Shown here one piece after another: positions 1 to 8,996 of a stretch of DNA of 64,000 nucleotides. The notes below the pieces were generated by a model. It saw only the letters and a program-made list of their open reading frames with translations, searched no databases and was not told where the DNA came from. Source of the DNA: Rubellimicrobium mesophilum DSM 19309 (GTDB lineage: Bacteria; Pseudomonadota; Alphaproteobacteria; Rhodobacterales; Rhodobacteraceae); contig NZ_KK088593.1 in the NCBI RefSeq assembly GCF_000600335.2, forward strand, positions 1 to 64,000, written 5' to 3'. Numbering within the stretch: the stretch's first letter is position 1; every line of letters begins with the position of its first letter. The position numbers were made by a program, and so were the translations under genes.

Positions 1-136
1 CCTCCCGCGCCATCAGCATCTCGACCCGGTGGCTCAGAACGGCGATCTGCCGTTCCTGACGGGCGACGACATCCGAAAGATCATCGACCGCGCGGAGGAG
101 ATGGGCGATGCGCTCTTCGAGAGGGGTGAGGTCCAT
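1..136 (-). CDS. slyX: SlyX family protein (3' end outside window)
   Basis: The minus strand from the ATG at 136 reads MDLTPLEERIAHLLRAVDD and continues as a heptad-patterned helix with VARQERQIAVLSHRVEML. This matches the N-terminal half of the short coiled-coil SlyX family, whose members are about 70 residues and have no firm biochemical role. Only about 45 residues lie in the window. An alternative ATG at 144 is out of frame. The gene is divergent from hisS with about 100 bp between them. Confidence 0.7.
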   Translation of the reverse strand, partial: MDLTPLEERIAHLLRAVDDLSDVVARQERQIAVLSHRVEMLMARE

Positions 137-236
137 GTCCGCATGAGACTCCGGGCCGGCGGGGCTTGTCCAGCCCCCGCCGTTGCCCCCGCCGGGCCCT
201 CGCGCTAAAGCGCCTCCGCAACCCGGAGGACCCCAG

Positions 237-1787
237 GTGCTTAAGGATACCAAGACCCAACGCCGCCCCAAGGCCGAGACGCCCAAGGGCTTTCGCGACT
301 ACTTCGGCGCGGAGGTGACCGAGCGGAGCGCGATGCTCGCCCGGATCGCGGAGGTCTATCGCCATTACGGCTTCGAGGCGCTGGAGACCTCGGCGGTCGA
401 GACCGTCGAGGCACTGGGCAAGTTCCTCCCCGACGTGGACCGTCCGAACGAGGGCGTCTTCGCCTGGAAGGAGGAGGAGGACTGGCTCGCCCTCCGCTAC
501 GACCTCACGGCGCCGCTGGCTCGCGTCTACGCCCAGCACCGGGCGCAACTGCCGACGCCCTACCGGCGCTACGCGATGGGCCCGGTCTGGCGGAACGAGA
601 AGCCGGGGCCGGGGCGGTTCCGGCAGTTCTACCAGTGCGACGCGGATACGGTGGGGACGCCGACGGTCGCGGCGGATGCAGAGATTTGTGCGATGCTGGC
701 CGATGCCCTAGAGACGGTCGGCATCACGCGCGGTGACTACCTTATCAAGATTAACAACCGCAAAGTCCTTAATGGGGTTTTGGAGAAACTTGGCTTAACT
801 GAAGAGCCGATCAAGCGCGGCGAACCGATAACGGAGAATGAAGCTGCTTTGGGCCTCTACGCTGAGATGATCCGACGGAACGTCGAGAATATCTCCCGGC
901 TCGATGTTCTTCGCACAGTTGATAAGTTCGACAAGGTTGGACTTGAGGGCGTTCGGCAACTACTTACCGTGGGTCGCAAAGATGCATCCGGCGCTTTCAT
1001 CGAGGGTGTTGGTCTGTCTGATGAACAGGCGGACATCGTCTTGCAGTTCCTTGGTGCAAAAGGCCATACAAATGATGATACTCTTTGGAACCTTCGGAAA
1101 GCGGTAAGTGGTGCAAAGATCGGTGAGGAGGGAGTTGACGAATTAGAGGAAATTGCAAGCCTCCTCTCTGCTCAGGGATATGGCCCTGATCGAGTGCTAA
1201 TCGACCCGTCTGTCGTTAGAGGTCTGGGTTACTACACTGGCCCTGTCTTTGAGGCAGAGCTAACTTTCGAGATCAGGGACGAGAAAGGACGACAGCAAAA
1301 GTTCGGCTCGGTGGCTGGGGGTGGGCGCTATGATGACCTCGTGAAGCGCTTCACCGGTGAATCGGTGCCCGCGACCGGCATCTCCATCGGCGTGGATCGC
1401 CTGCTCGCCGCGCTGCGCGCCAAGAGACGGGTCGCGGATGAGCAGCCCGGGCCGGTCGTCGTGACCGTGATGGACCGCGACCGCATGGCCGACACCTTCG
1501 CCATCGTGGCCGAGCTTCGCGCGGCAGGCATCCGGGCCGAGCCCTATCTCGGCAATCCCAAGAGCTTCGGCAACCAGATGAAATACGCCGACCGCCGCCG
1601 CGCGCCCTTTGCCATCATCGAGGGCTCGGACGAGAAGGCGAGGGGCGTCGTGCAGGTCAAGGACCTGGTCGCCGGCGCCCGGGCCGCTGAGACGGCGAGC
1701 CTGGAGGAATGGAAGGACCGCCCGGCCCAGCAGGAGGTCCCGCGCGGCGAGCTGGTCCAGCGCCTCAAGGCCCTGCTCGCCAAGTGA
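237..1787 (+). CDS. hisS: Histidine--tRNA ligase
   Basis: Class II aminoacyl-tRNA synthetase that charges tRNA-His in the cytoplasm; about 516 residues, the longer alphaproteobacterial form. Visible are the N-terminal PKGFRDYFG, motif 2 around [23 protein letters not shown], the HisA-type motif [13 protein letters not shown], motif 3 near [12 protein letters not shown] with GISIGVDRL, and a C-terminal anticodon-binding domain. I chose GTG at 237 because GGAGGA lies at 225-230; a TTG at 183 would add 18 unlikely residues. First gene of hisS-hisZ-hisG, overlapping hisZ by 4 nt. Odd feature: from about 665 to 1315 (roughly residues 143-360) the GC content drops to about 45-50%, while both ends keep the very GC-rich local style, which suggests a recombined central segment. 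Confidence 0.96.
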   Translation: MLKDTKTQRRPKAETPKGFRDYFGAEVTERSAMLARIAEVYRHYGFEALETSAVETVEALGKFLPDVDRPNEGVFAWKEEEDWLALRYDLTAPLARVYAQHRAQLPTPYRRYAMGPVWRNEKPGPGRFRQFYQCDADTVGTPTVAADAEICAMLADALETVGITRGDYLIKINNRKVLNGVLEKLGLTEEPIKRGEPITENEAALGLYAEMIRRNVENISRLDVLRTVDKFDKVGLEGVRQLLTVGRKDASGAFIEGVGLSDEQADIVLQFLGAKGHTNDDTLWNLRKAVSGAKIGEEGVDELEEIASLLSAQGYGPDRVLIDPSVVRGLGYYTGPVFEAELTFEIRDEKGRQQKFGSVAGGGRYDDLVKRFTGESVPATGISIGVDRLLAALRAKRRVADEQPGPVVVTVMDRDRMADTFAIVAELRAAGIRAEPYLGNPKSFGNQMKYADRRRAPFAIIEGSDEKARGVVQVKDLVAGARAAETASLEEWKDRPAQQEVPRGELVQRLKALLAK

Positions 1788-2881
1788 CCCTCCCTGCCCG
1801 GAAGACAGCCGCGCGCGCCGAGGCCCAGCGTCTCCTTCGTCGTTTCCGCGACCACGGCGCGGAGGAGGTCGAGGCGCGCATCCTCCAGCCTGCCGAGGAG
1901 CTTCTCGACCTTTACGGCGAGGATATCCGCGCACGCGCCTTCGTCACGCAGGACCCGCTCCGGGGCGAGATGATGCTCCGGCCCGACTTCACGGTGCCCG
2001 TGGTGCGGATGCACATGGAGGCGGGCCTCGATCCCGCTCGCTACGCCTACGCGGGCGAGGTGTTCCGCGCGCAGGATACCGAGGACGAGAGCCGACCGAG
2101 CGAGTACCTCCAGGCGGGATTCGAGGTCTTCGGCGGCACCGACCCCGCCGAGGCTGAGGCCGAGGTCTTCGCGGTCCTCTCGGGCGCTCTCCCCGATCTG
2201 CATCTGCGTGCCGCGATGGGCGACATCGGCCTCCTCCTCGCCGCCGTCGACGGCCTCGCGACGAGCGAGCCGCGCAAGGCCGCGCTTCGTCGCCATGTGT
2301 GGCGGCCCCGGAGGTTCCGGGCCCTCCTCGACCGCTACGCCGGCCGGGCGCCGCTGCCGGCGGGACGGGTGGAGCTGCTCGCGCATCCCGATCCGCTGGC
2401 CCTGGCCGAGGCAGGCCCCGAGATCGGCCTGCGAAGCCGCGAGGAGGTCGAAGCGCGCGTGCGGATGCTCCGAGAGGATGCCGCCACGCCGCCCCTCGCC
2501 GATGAGGCCGTGGACCTGATCGACGCGATCCTGTCCATCGCCGCGCCGGCGCGGTCGGCCTTGGCCACCCTGCGTGGCCTCGGCGCCCCCAGCTTGGCCC
2601 ACGCGTTGGATCGGCTGGAGCGTAGGCTCGACGCCCTGGAGCGACGGGGAGTGGACCCGAATGGGGTCGCCTTCGAGGGTAGCTTTGGCCGCACGACGCT
2701 GGAATACTACGACGGCTTCGTCTTCGGGCTCTTCGCGGAGGGGAGGCCGGACTTGCCACCGGTGGCCACGGGGGGGCGTTACGACGCCCTGACGCGGGTG
2801 CTGGGGCGCGGTCGCGCGGTCCCCGCCGTGGGAGGCGTCATCCGGCCGGAGTTGGTCGTCCGTCTGAGGAAAGCGCGATGA
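1784..2881 (+). CDS. hisZ: ATP phosphoribosyltransferase regulatory subunit HisZ
   Basis: HisRS-like paralogue (365 residues) that lacks aminoacylation activity and forms the hetero-octameric ATP phosphoribosyltransferase with short-form HisG, the first step of histidine synthesis. Class II core features are visible: [37 protein letters not shown] and [22 protein letters not shown]. The GTG start at 1784 overlaps the hisS stop (GTGA) and its end overlaps the hisG ATG, so the three genes are translationally coupled. Lacking the C-terminal anticodon domain separates it from a second HisRS. Confidence 0.93.
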   Translation: MTLPARKTAARAEAQRLLRRFRDHGAEEVEARILQPAEELLDLYGEDIRARAFVTQDPLRGEMMLRPDFTVPVVRMHMEAGLDPARYAYAGEVFRAQDTEDESRPSEYLQAGFEVFGGTDPAEAEAEVFAVLSGALPDLHLRAAMGDIGLLLAAVDGLATSEPRKAALRRHVWRPRRFRALLDRYAGRAPLPAGRVELLAHPDPLALAEAGPEIGLRSREEVEARVRMLREDAATPPLADEAVDLIDAILSIAAPARSALATLRGLGAPSLAHALDRLERRLDALERRGVDPNGVAFEGSFGRTTLEYYDGFVFGLFAEGRPDLPPVATGGRYDALTRVLGRGRAVPAVGGVIRPELVVRLRKAR

Positions 2882-3580
2882 CCTTGCGGCTGGGCCTGCC
2901 GTCCAAGGGGCGGCTCATGGAGGATGCCTTCGCCTGGTTCGCCGAACGAGGGATCTCGCTCGGCCGGGCGAACGGACGGGAATATGCCGCGCGGTCCGAT
3001 TGGGGCGGGTTGGAACCGGTGCTCCTGTCGGCCGGGAGATCCCTCGGGAGCTCGAGGCGGGCGCATCCATCTGGGCGTGACCGGATCCGATCTCGTGCGC
3101 GAGAGAATCGCGCGCTGGGAGGAGCGGGTGCAGGCGCTGGCGCCGATGGGCTTCGGGCACGCGGACGTGGTGATCGCAGTGCCGCAGTTCTGGGTGGACG
3201 TGGAGACGTTGGACGACCTCGACGCGGTCTGTGCGGCCTTCCGGAGGATGCACGGGCATCGGCTCAGGATCGCGACCAAGTATCATCGGCTCACGCGCGA
3301 CTTCCTGCAGGGGGCGGGGGTGGCGGACTACCTGCTCGTCGATAGCCAGGGCGCCACGGAGGGGACCGTGCGGGGCGAGACGGCCGAGGCCGTGGCGGAC
3401 ATCACCTCGACGGGCGAGACGCTGCGGGCGAACGGGCTGAAGGTGCTGCGCGATGGGTTGGTCCATGCGAGCCAGGCCACGCTGTTCCTGAGCCGCGGGA
3501 CGGCTTGGGGTGCGAACGAATGGGCGGAGCTGAGTCGGTTGCGGCAGCAACTGGGACTACCGAGTCCCCAGGGGGACTAG
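2878..3580 (+). CDS. hisG: ATP phosphoribosyltransferase, short form (two frameshifts in this sequence)
   Basis: Catalytic subunit of the first step of histidine biosynthesis (ATP + PRPP to phosphoribosyl-ATP), acting with HisZ. The frame from ATG 2878 gives [18 protein letters not shown] and LEPVLLSAG. The rest (GRIHLGVTGSDLVRERI, VVIAVPQFWVDVETLDDL, IATKYHRLTRDFL, LLVDSQGATEGTVR) lies in another frame that ends at 3580. One G missing from each of two G-runs (3034-3036 and 3059-3061) would give the expected AGEIPRELEAGRIHLG and an intact protein of about 234 residues, the normal size of the short form. I read this as sequence error rather than a pseudogene, since hisZ and hisC are intact. 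Confidence 0.9.
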
Positions 3581-3662
3581 CCGGATCGCAACCCATCCCT
3601 TGTTGCGGAAGCGGAAGGGACGCCAGGCGCTCGAGAGGGGCGCCGGACGTCCCTGGTAGTCC

Positions 3663-4547
3663 CTAGAGCAGGACGTCGTCGGCCGTGAGGGTCGAGGCTC
3701 CCGCCAGGAAGATCTCGAAGTCAGCCTTGGCGTCGCCGGTCACGTCGCCGCTGACGACCACGCCTCCGGTGTTCGCGGTCCACCAGATCGAATGTGCCGC
3801 GGCCGATTCCCCGGACCAGTGGAAATCGTCGTCCGACTTCGAAGTCGAGGCATCGGCGTCGATGCGGCCGAGATCGATGACGTCGCTTCCCCCGGTGAAG
3901 TGAAGGATCACGTCGCGCTTGGTACCGACCGCGCTGTCGGCGTCGTTGAACACGAAGCTGTCGCGGGTCGTGTCATCTCCCCCATCGAGGGTGTCCTTGC
4001 CGGCTCCGCCATAGAGCTTGTCCTGCCCGGCGTCGCCGAAGAGGTGGTCGTTGCCCTTGGCGCCGTTCAGCTTGTCGTTGCCATCCCCGCCGTTGCCGTT
4101 CATGGCGTCATTGCCGCCGTAACCGCGTGCGAGGTCATTCCTGGTGGACAGGTTGAACTTGTCGGCGCCGGAGAGTTCACCCTGGATGATGTCGAAATCA
4201 TCCGCCGTGGTGCTGGAATCCGATGCGAGCGCGAATGTTTCCGCGCCAACGGAGATACCCTGGATTCCGCCCCAGATCGCCTTGCCGCCGGTGGAGGCGG
4301 CCTCGAGGATGGCGGTCAAAGTTCCATGGAGCGGATCATTGGGGCCGCTGGGCATGCGGATGTCCGTGCCGGCGAAGATGGACGCCTCGTGTTCGCCGTA
4401 GTCGGCTTCGGCCCAGTCAACGTATTTGTAACCGTTCAGACCAAAGGGTTGGTTCAGGTGGGGAACGATGTTCCAGTCGATCTGCGCCAGCTTGTGGAAA
4501 TCAAGGTGGTCCATATTGTAGGCGCGTGTCGCGAAAACGTAGGCCAT
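3663..4547 (-). CDS. RTX-type calcium-binding repeat protein
   Basis: Predicted secreted protein of 294 residues. The middle (about 170-215) carries RTX nonapeptide-like repeats such as GGDGNDKLNGAKGNDHLFGD and AGQDKLYGGAGKDTLDGG, the calcium-binding beta-roll of type I secreted proteins. The C-terminus ends in DDVLL, similar to type I secretion tails, and no N-terminal signal peptide is visible. The N-terminal 130 residues match nothing I recognise and show no protease zinc motif. I chose ATG 4547, preceded by GAGAGAAC; an in-frame ATG at 4628 would add 27 residues. No ABC exporter or membrane-fusion protein is encoded nearby. A second RTX protein lies at 13450-14668. Confidence 0.75.
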   Translation of the reverse strand: MAYVFATRAYNMDHLDFHKLAQIDWNIVPHLNQPFGLNGYKYVDWAEADYGEHEASIFAGTDIRMPSGPNDPLHGTLTAILEAASTGGKAIWGGIQGISVGAETFALASDSSTTADDFDIIQGELSGADKFNLSTRNDLARGYGGNDAMNGNGGDGNDKLNGAKGNDHLFGDAGQDKLYGGAGKDTLDGGDDTTRDSFVFNDADSAVGTKRDVILHFTGGSDVIDLGRIDADASTSKSDDDFHWSGESAAAHSIWWTANTGGVVVSGDVTGDAKADFEIFLAGASTLTADDVLL

Positions 4548-4753
4548 GTTCTCTCGATGCTGAGGTGGTGAGTCCGATGCCGCCATCCTGCGCAAATTTC
4601 CTTTAGATCCGGTTAATGCGCTGGCCATGACGTTGAGGAAAGCACCCCTGTCCCTTCGAGACGGGGCGGCGGCCCGATCGAGTCACGGCGATTCGCGGCC
4701 TGCGCTCGTCTGCCGGCCGGGAACTGAAACGAGTGCTGTTCCGCGTCGGACGC

Positions 4754-5200
4754 TTAGCCCTTCGGCGCCGGCCCCCAGACGACCCCGAACTCCGCCAGCG
4801 CCATGGAGAGCTTCGGCGGCAACTCCCCCTCGCCGGCGTCCCAATGGCCGAGGTCGCGCGGGGCCTCGGCCGCGGCAAGATAGCGCCAGCCTTGGAACGG
4901 CCGGCGGGCCGTTGGCGTGACGCGGACCAGCTCGGGGTCGAGGATGAGGGCGCAGCGGGGGACGCCGTCGCCGCCGACGACCTCGTCGAAGCGGAGGAGG
5001 CGCTGGCGGCAGAGCATCACGCCCTTGATGACCCAGTAGACCGAGCCGCCGTCGAGGAGCTCGGCCTCGCGCTTGGGCCACATCCGGGTGACGTGGCGCG
5101 GCAGGCCGTCGGCGCCCTTGCCACGGCCGGACTGCCAGTCCGCGAGGTCGGCCACGTCCTCCGTGCCGACCGACAGCTTCATCAGGTGCAGACCCGCCAT
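4754..5200 (-). CDS. DUF1489 family protein
   Basis: Small cytosolic protein of 148 residues (MAGLHLMKLSVGTEDV to VWGPAPKG). The spacing of motifs such as VYWVIKGVMLCRQRLLRFDEV and PFQGWRYL fits the DUF1489 family, which is common in Rhodobacterales and of unknown function. The ATG at 5200 follows a good GGAGGGAG ribosome site. It is divergent from nrdJ with only 123 bp between the starts, which leaves room for the nrdJ promoter. Function unknown; the assignment rests on the family pattern. Confidence 0.75.
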   Translation of the reverse strand: MAGLHLMKLSVGTEDVADLADWQSGRGKGADGLPRHVTRMWPKREAELLDGGSVYWVIKGVMLCRQRLLRFDEVVGGDGVPRCALILDPELVRVTPTARRPFQGWRYLAAAEAPRDLGHWDAGEGELPPKLSMALAEFGVVWGPAPKG

Positions 5201-5256
5201 GTCTCCCTCCGTTTGGCGTGGGGAAGCATAGGCGTCGCTTGTCGGCAAGGTCCAGA

Positions 5257-5272
5257 ACACCACATCTTGTTG
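5257..5272 (+). promoter_or_regulatory. Possible NrdR box upstream of nrdJ
   Basis: ACACCACATCTTGTTG lies 51 bp upstream of the nrdJ start and resembles the NrdR operator pattern (ACACnAnATnTTGTGT-like). NrdR boxes normally occur in pairs; I see no convincing second copy in this short intergenic space, so confidence is low. The space is too short for a full cobalamin riboswitch. Confidence 0.3.
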
Positions 5273-5323
5273 ACCTGTTCCCGGTTCGTCCCCAGGATCG
5301 GTGTCGCATCCCCGGAGGCTCCC

Positions 5324-7636
5324 ATGGCGAACGACCAGTCCCCGATCTCCTCGCGGTTCCTGGCCGCGATCTCCGAATCGATCTGGGACATGAAGTACCG
5401 CCTCAAGGGGCCGGACGGCGCGCCCGTCGACCTGACCGTCGAGGACTCGTGGCGGCGGGTGGCCAAGGCGCTGGCCTCGGTCGAAGCCGATCCCTCGGCC
5501 TGGGAGCGGAGGTTCCACGAAGCGCTGGAGGATTTCCGGTTCCTGCCGGCCGGTCGCATCCTCGCGGGGGCGGGGACGGGCAGGGCCGTGACGCTATTCA
5601 ACTGCTTCGTCATGGGGACCATCGAGGACTCGATGGCCGGCATCTTCGAATCGCTCAAGGAAGCCGCGCTGACGATGCAGGCGGGGGGCGGGATCGGCTA
5701 CGACTTCTCGACGCTGCGGCCCAAGGGGGCGCCGGTGAGGGGCGTGGGGGCCGATGCCTCGGGACCGCTGAGCTTCATGGATGTCTGGGACGCGATGTGC
5801 CGGACGATCATGTCGGCGGGCTCCCGGCGCGGCGCCATGATGGCGACCATGCGCTGCGACCACCCGGACATCGAGGACTTCGTCACCGCCAAGCAGGACC
5901 CGGCGCGGCTGCGGATGTTCAACGTGAGCGTGCTGGTCACGGACGCCTTCATGGACGCGGTGAATGAGGACGGCGGCTGGGACCTCGTCTTCGGCGGTCG
6001 GGTGTTCCGAACGGTCCGGGCGCGGGACCTCTGGGACCGGATCATGCGATCCACCTACGACTTCGCCGAGCCGGGCGTGATCTTCATCGACCGGATCAAC
6101 CGGGAGAACAACCTCGCCTACGCCGAGGCGATCTCGGCCACGAACCCCTGCGGAGAGCAGCCGCTGCCGCCCTATGGGGCTTGCCTCCTGGGGAGCGTGA
6201 ACCTCGCGCGGCTGGTGCGGGACCCGTTCGGGGCGGAGGCGCGGATCGACGAGGGGGAGCTTCGGGAGCTCGTCGGGACGGCTGTCCGGATGATGGACAA
6301 CGTCGTGGACCTGTCGCGCTTTCCGCTGCCGCAGCAGGCCGAGGAGGCACGGACCAAGCGGCGGATCGGGCTCGGGGCCACGGGACTCGCGGATGCTCTG
6401 CTGATGGTCGGGTTGCGCTACGGCTCCCCCGAGGCGGCGGAGTGGACGCAAGGGATCATGCGGCAGATCGCGCGGGCGGCCTACCTCGCGAGCGTGGGGC
6501 TGGCGCGGGAGAAGGGAGCGTTCCCGCTCTTCGACAGGGAAAAATACCTCGCATCGGGGACCATGAGGCGAATGGACCCCGACGTGCGCGAGGCCGTGCG
6601 CGAGCATGGCATCCGCAACGCGCTCCTGACCTCCATCGCGCCGACCGGGACGATCTCGCTCTATGCCGGGAACGTGTCGAGCGGGATCGAGCCGGTCTTC
6701 GCCTATTCCTACACCCGCAAGGTGCTGCTGCCGGACGGGTCGAGGCGCGAGGAGGAGGTGGTCGACCATGCCGTCGCGCTGTGGCGGCGCACCCACGGGC
6801 ACGCGCCGCTGCCGCCCCATTTCGTCACCGCGCAGGACCTCGCGCCGCTCGACCACGTGCGGATGCAGGCGGCTGCGCAGGAGTGGGTGGACTCGTCGAT
6901 CTCCAAGACGATCAACGTGCCGCAGGACATCGCCTTCGAGGAGTTCCGCGACGTCTATCAGGCGGCCTGGGACATGGGCTGCAAGGGCTGCACGACCTAT
7001 CGGCCGAACGCCGTCACGGGCTCGGTCCTCTCGGTGGCCGAGCCGCCGAACCCCGCGTCCGAGGAGGCGCCGCTCCAGCGGCCCGAGGAGCTGGAAGGCG
7101 CGACGTACAAGCTTCGCTGGCCGGGGTCGGAGCACGCCATCTACATCACCGTCAACGATATCGTCGTGGACGGGCGGCGTCGGCCTTTCGAAGTCTTCAT
7201 CAACTCCAAGAACATGGAGCACTACGCCTGGACCGTGGCGCTGACCCGCATGATCTCGGCGGTGTTCCGGCGCGGGGGCGAGGTGGCCTTCGTGGTCGAG
7301 GAGCTCAAGGCCGTGTTCGATCCGCGCGGGGGCGCCTGGATGAACGGGCGCTACGTCCCCTCCATCCTCGCCGCCATCGGGATCGAGATCGAGCGGCACA
7401 TGAAGCGGATCGGCTTCCTGGGCGAGGGCGACCGAATCCTCCCGCCGGAGGAGGGCGTGGCGACGCCGGTCGTCCGCAGCGGCAAGCTCGACGACACGGG
7501 ATGGGAGGAGACTCCGGCTCCCGAGGCCACCGTCGCGCCGCTGGGCGCGGCCTGCCCGTCCTGCGGCAGCTACGAGGTGAGGGTGCAGGAGGGCTGCCTG
7601 AGCTGCGCGACCTGCGGCTTCTCCCGCTGCGGGTAG
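5324..7636 (+). CDS. nrdJ: Vitamin B12-dependent (class II) ribonucleoside-diphosphate reductase
   Basis: Adenosylcobalamin-dependent reductase that makes deoxynucleotides, active with or without oxygen; 770 residues. Visible are the N-terminal helical part (SSRFLAAISESIWDMKYRL), the substrate cysteine region TLFNCFVMG, the finger loop NPCGEQPLPPYGACLLGSVN, and PTGTISLYAGNVSSGIEP. A C-terminal zinc-ribbon-like tail has CPSCGSYEVRV and CLSCATCGFSRCG, the redox-active cysteines. ATG 5324 follows GGAGG at 5314. No nrdAB or nrdE is present in the window. An in-frame extension upstream to 4733 overlaps DUF1489 and is not credible. Confidence 0.96.
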   Translation: MANDQSPISSRFLAAISESIWDMKYRLKGPDGAPVDLTVEDSWRRVAKALASVEADPSAWERRFHEALEDFRFLPAGRILAGAGTGRAVTLFNCFVMGTIEDSMAGIFESLKEAALTMQAGGGIGYDFSTLRPKGAPVRGVGADASGPLSFMDVWDAMCRTIMSAGSRRGAMMATMRCDHPDIEDFVTAKQDPARLRMFNVSVLVTDAFMDAVNEDGGWDLVFGGRVFRTVRARDLWDRIMRSTYDFAEPGVIFIDRINRENNLAYAEAISATNPCGEQPLPPYGACLLGSVNLARLVRDPFGAEARIDEGELRELVGTAVRMMDNVVDLSRFPLPQQAEEARTKRRIGLGATGLADALLMVGLRYGSPEAAEWTQGIMRQIARAAYLASVGLAREKGAFPLFDREKYLASGTMRRMDPDVREAVREHGIRNALLTSIAPTGTISLYAGNVSSGIEPVFAYSYTRKVLLPDGSRREEEVVDHAVALWRRTHGHAPLPPHFVTAQDLAPLDHVRMQAAAQEWVDSSISKTINVPQDIAFEEFRDVYQAAWDMGCKGCTTYRPNAVTGSVLSVAEPPNPASEEAPLQRPEELEGATYKLRWPGSEHAIYITVNDIVVDGRRRPFEVFINSKNMEHYAWTVALTRMISAVFRRGGEVAFVVEELKAVFDPRGGAWMNGRYVPSILAAIGIEIERHMKRIGFLGEGDRILPPEEGVATPVVRSGKLDDTGWEETPAPEATVAPLGAACPSCGSYEVRVQEGCLSCATCGFSRCG

Positions 7637-7726
7637 GAACCCCTCGCGCACCTGGGCATTGAAAGGGCGACGGGGACGGACAGGCGAAGACCTCCCCATG
7701 GCCACGACAACGGAAGGAGCACGACC

Positions 7727-8866
7727 GTGCCCGAGCAGCCGAATCCGCCCGACCGGGACGATCCCGTCACCGAGCGCGCCGTGTCCATGGACACTCGGCC
7801 CGCCGAGCCGGATGTCGGCGCCGGGCGTGCCATCAACGCCGCCTTCAGCCGTCGGCGCCCTGAGGGGATGCCCCGGCCGCAGGTCGAGACGACCGGTCAG
7901 CAGGACCTGCACATCGAGGGGCCGGGCTACCCGTCGGAGGACATGGACGACGTGGACCCCGAGGAGGACGACGCCGAGGACGAGGAGGACGACGCCGAGG
8001 ACGAGGATGACGACGGCTATCGCGTGAAGGAGGAGGAGCAGGGCCTCGAATCCGGCGATGGGCAGCTTCCCGACCTCATGCCGGAACGGGACCGCTTCGA
8101 CTCCGGGAACGGCGCCGCCGGGGCCGGCCGGGATGGCTCGGCTCCTGGGATGGAGACCGGCGACGGACAGCTCGAGGAGCTGCTGGTGCCACCGGGTGGC
8201 GACGACCTGGGCGGCGACCGCGACTCCGATCCGAACCTCAACGGCGGCCATGGCATCAGCATGATGGCGCCGGAGGAGGGGCCGATCCCGATCGAGGACG
8301 AGCCCACCGACACCTCGATCATCGGGCATGGCCATGAGGACAAGGCGGCCTGGAACCGCGACCGGGTGGCGCACCTGCAGGATATCGAGGACGATGAGGG
8401 CGACCTCCGCGACGCCACCTCGGAGGCGATGGGGCTGGGCGGCGCGGTCCTGGGCGGCGAGCTCAAGGGCTGGGAGGGCGGCGACGCCTCGCCCACCGTC
8501 GACCAAGGGGTCGATCCCCGGTTCGACGACGAGCTTTCGGAGACGGAGGAGGTGCTCGGCGACATGCAGATCGAGGACGCGCCGGACGTCTTGGACGATG
8601 AGTCGATCGACGATCCCAACAACATGCCCTTCCTGCCCGAGCACCGCGACCTGCCTGACGACAACGTGGACCTCGAAGAGAGGCTGATCGCGACCGACGG
8701 CGAGGATGTCCTGTCCTCCGGCCCGGAGCTGGGCGTCGTCGAGGAGCTGGAGGCCGAGGACCTCAACGAGACCGACAACATCTCGCAGGCCTTCGAGGAC
8801 CAGCGCGAGTTCATGGACGACGCCATGGAAGGCAACGAGCGGCGCGGCGGCGTCGAGGACGACTGA
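7727..8866 (+). CDS. Highly acidic low-complexity protein of unknown function
   Basis: 379 residues, extremely rich in Asp, Glu and Gly, with almost no Lys and no Cys. GTG 7727 is set by GGAAGGAG at 7712-7719. Around residues 75-97 a tract reads DVDPEEDDAEDEEDDAEDED, a tandem acidic repeat. Two related blocks follow, SGDGQLPDLM and TGDGQLEELL. The C-terminal half has regularly spaced acidic segments (HLQDIEDDEGDLRDATSEAM, FDDELSETEEVLGDMQIEDA). No signal peptide, membrane segment or catalytic motif is visible, so it is probably disordered and soluble. A strong intrinsic terminator follows at 8891-8925, which supports it being a real transcription unit. Function unknown. Confidence 0.75.
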   Translation: MPEQPNPPDRDDPVTERAVSMDTRPAEPDVGAGRAINAAFSRRRPEGMPRPQVETTGQQDLHIEGPGYPSEDMDDVDPEEDDAEDEEDDAEDEDDDGYRVKEEEQGLESGDGQLPDLMPERDRFDSGNGAAGAGRDGSAPGMETGDGQLEELLVPPGGDDLGGDRDSDPNLNGGHGISMMAPEEGPIPIEDEPTDTSIIGHGHEDKAAWNRDRVAHLQDIEDDEGDLRDATSEAMGLGGAVLGGELKGWEGGDASPTVDQGVDPRFDDELSETEEVLGDMQIEDAPDVLDDESIDDPNNMPFLPEHRDLPDDNVDLEERLIATDGEDVLSSGPELGVVEELEAEDLNETDNISQAFEDQREFMDDAMEGNERRGGVEDD

Positions 8867-8890
8867 GCACCGTCGCGGGGCGATGACGGA

Positions 8891-8925
8891 GGGGACGCGG
8901 GCCGTCGGGCGCGCGTCCCCTTTTT
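8891..8925 (+). terminator. Intrinsic terminator after the acidic protein
   Basis: Perfect 9-bp stem GGGGACGCG (8891-8899) / CGCGTCCCC (8912-8920) with a 12-nt loop, followed at once by TTTTT. It lies 25 bp downstream of the 8866 stop. Confidence 0.85.
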
Positions 8926-8996
8926 GTCGCGCCCGGGGTGTCGCATGGGCCTTGGGCTCTGCTAGGGAGAGCGGCAATCCAGGAACGGAGGCCGTC

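Noticed and set aside
5201..5323. Cobalamin riboswitch for nrdJ
   Set aside because: Only 123 bp are available and I see no B12-box; the aptamer needs about 200 nt.
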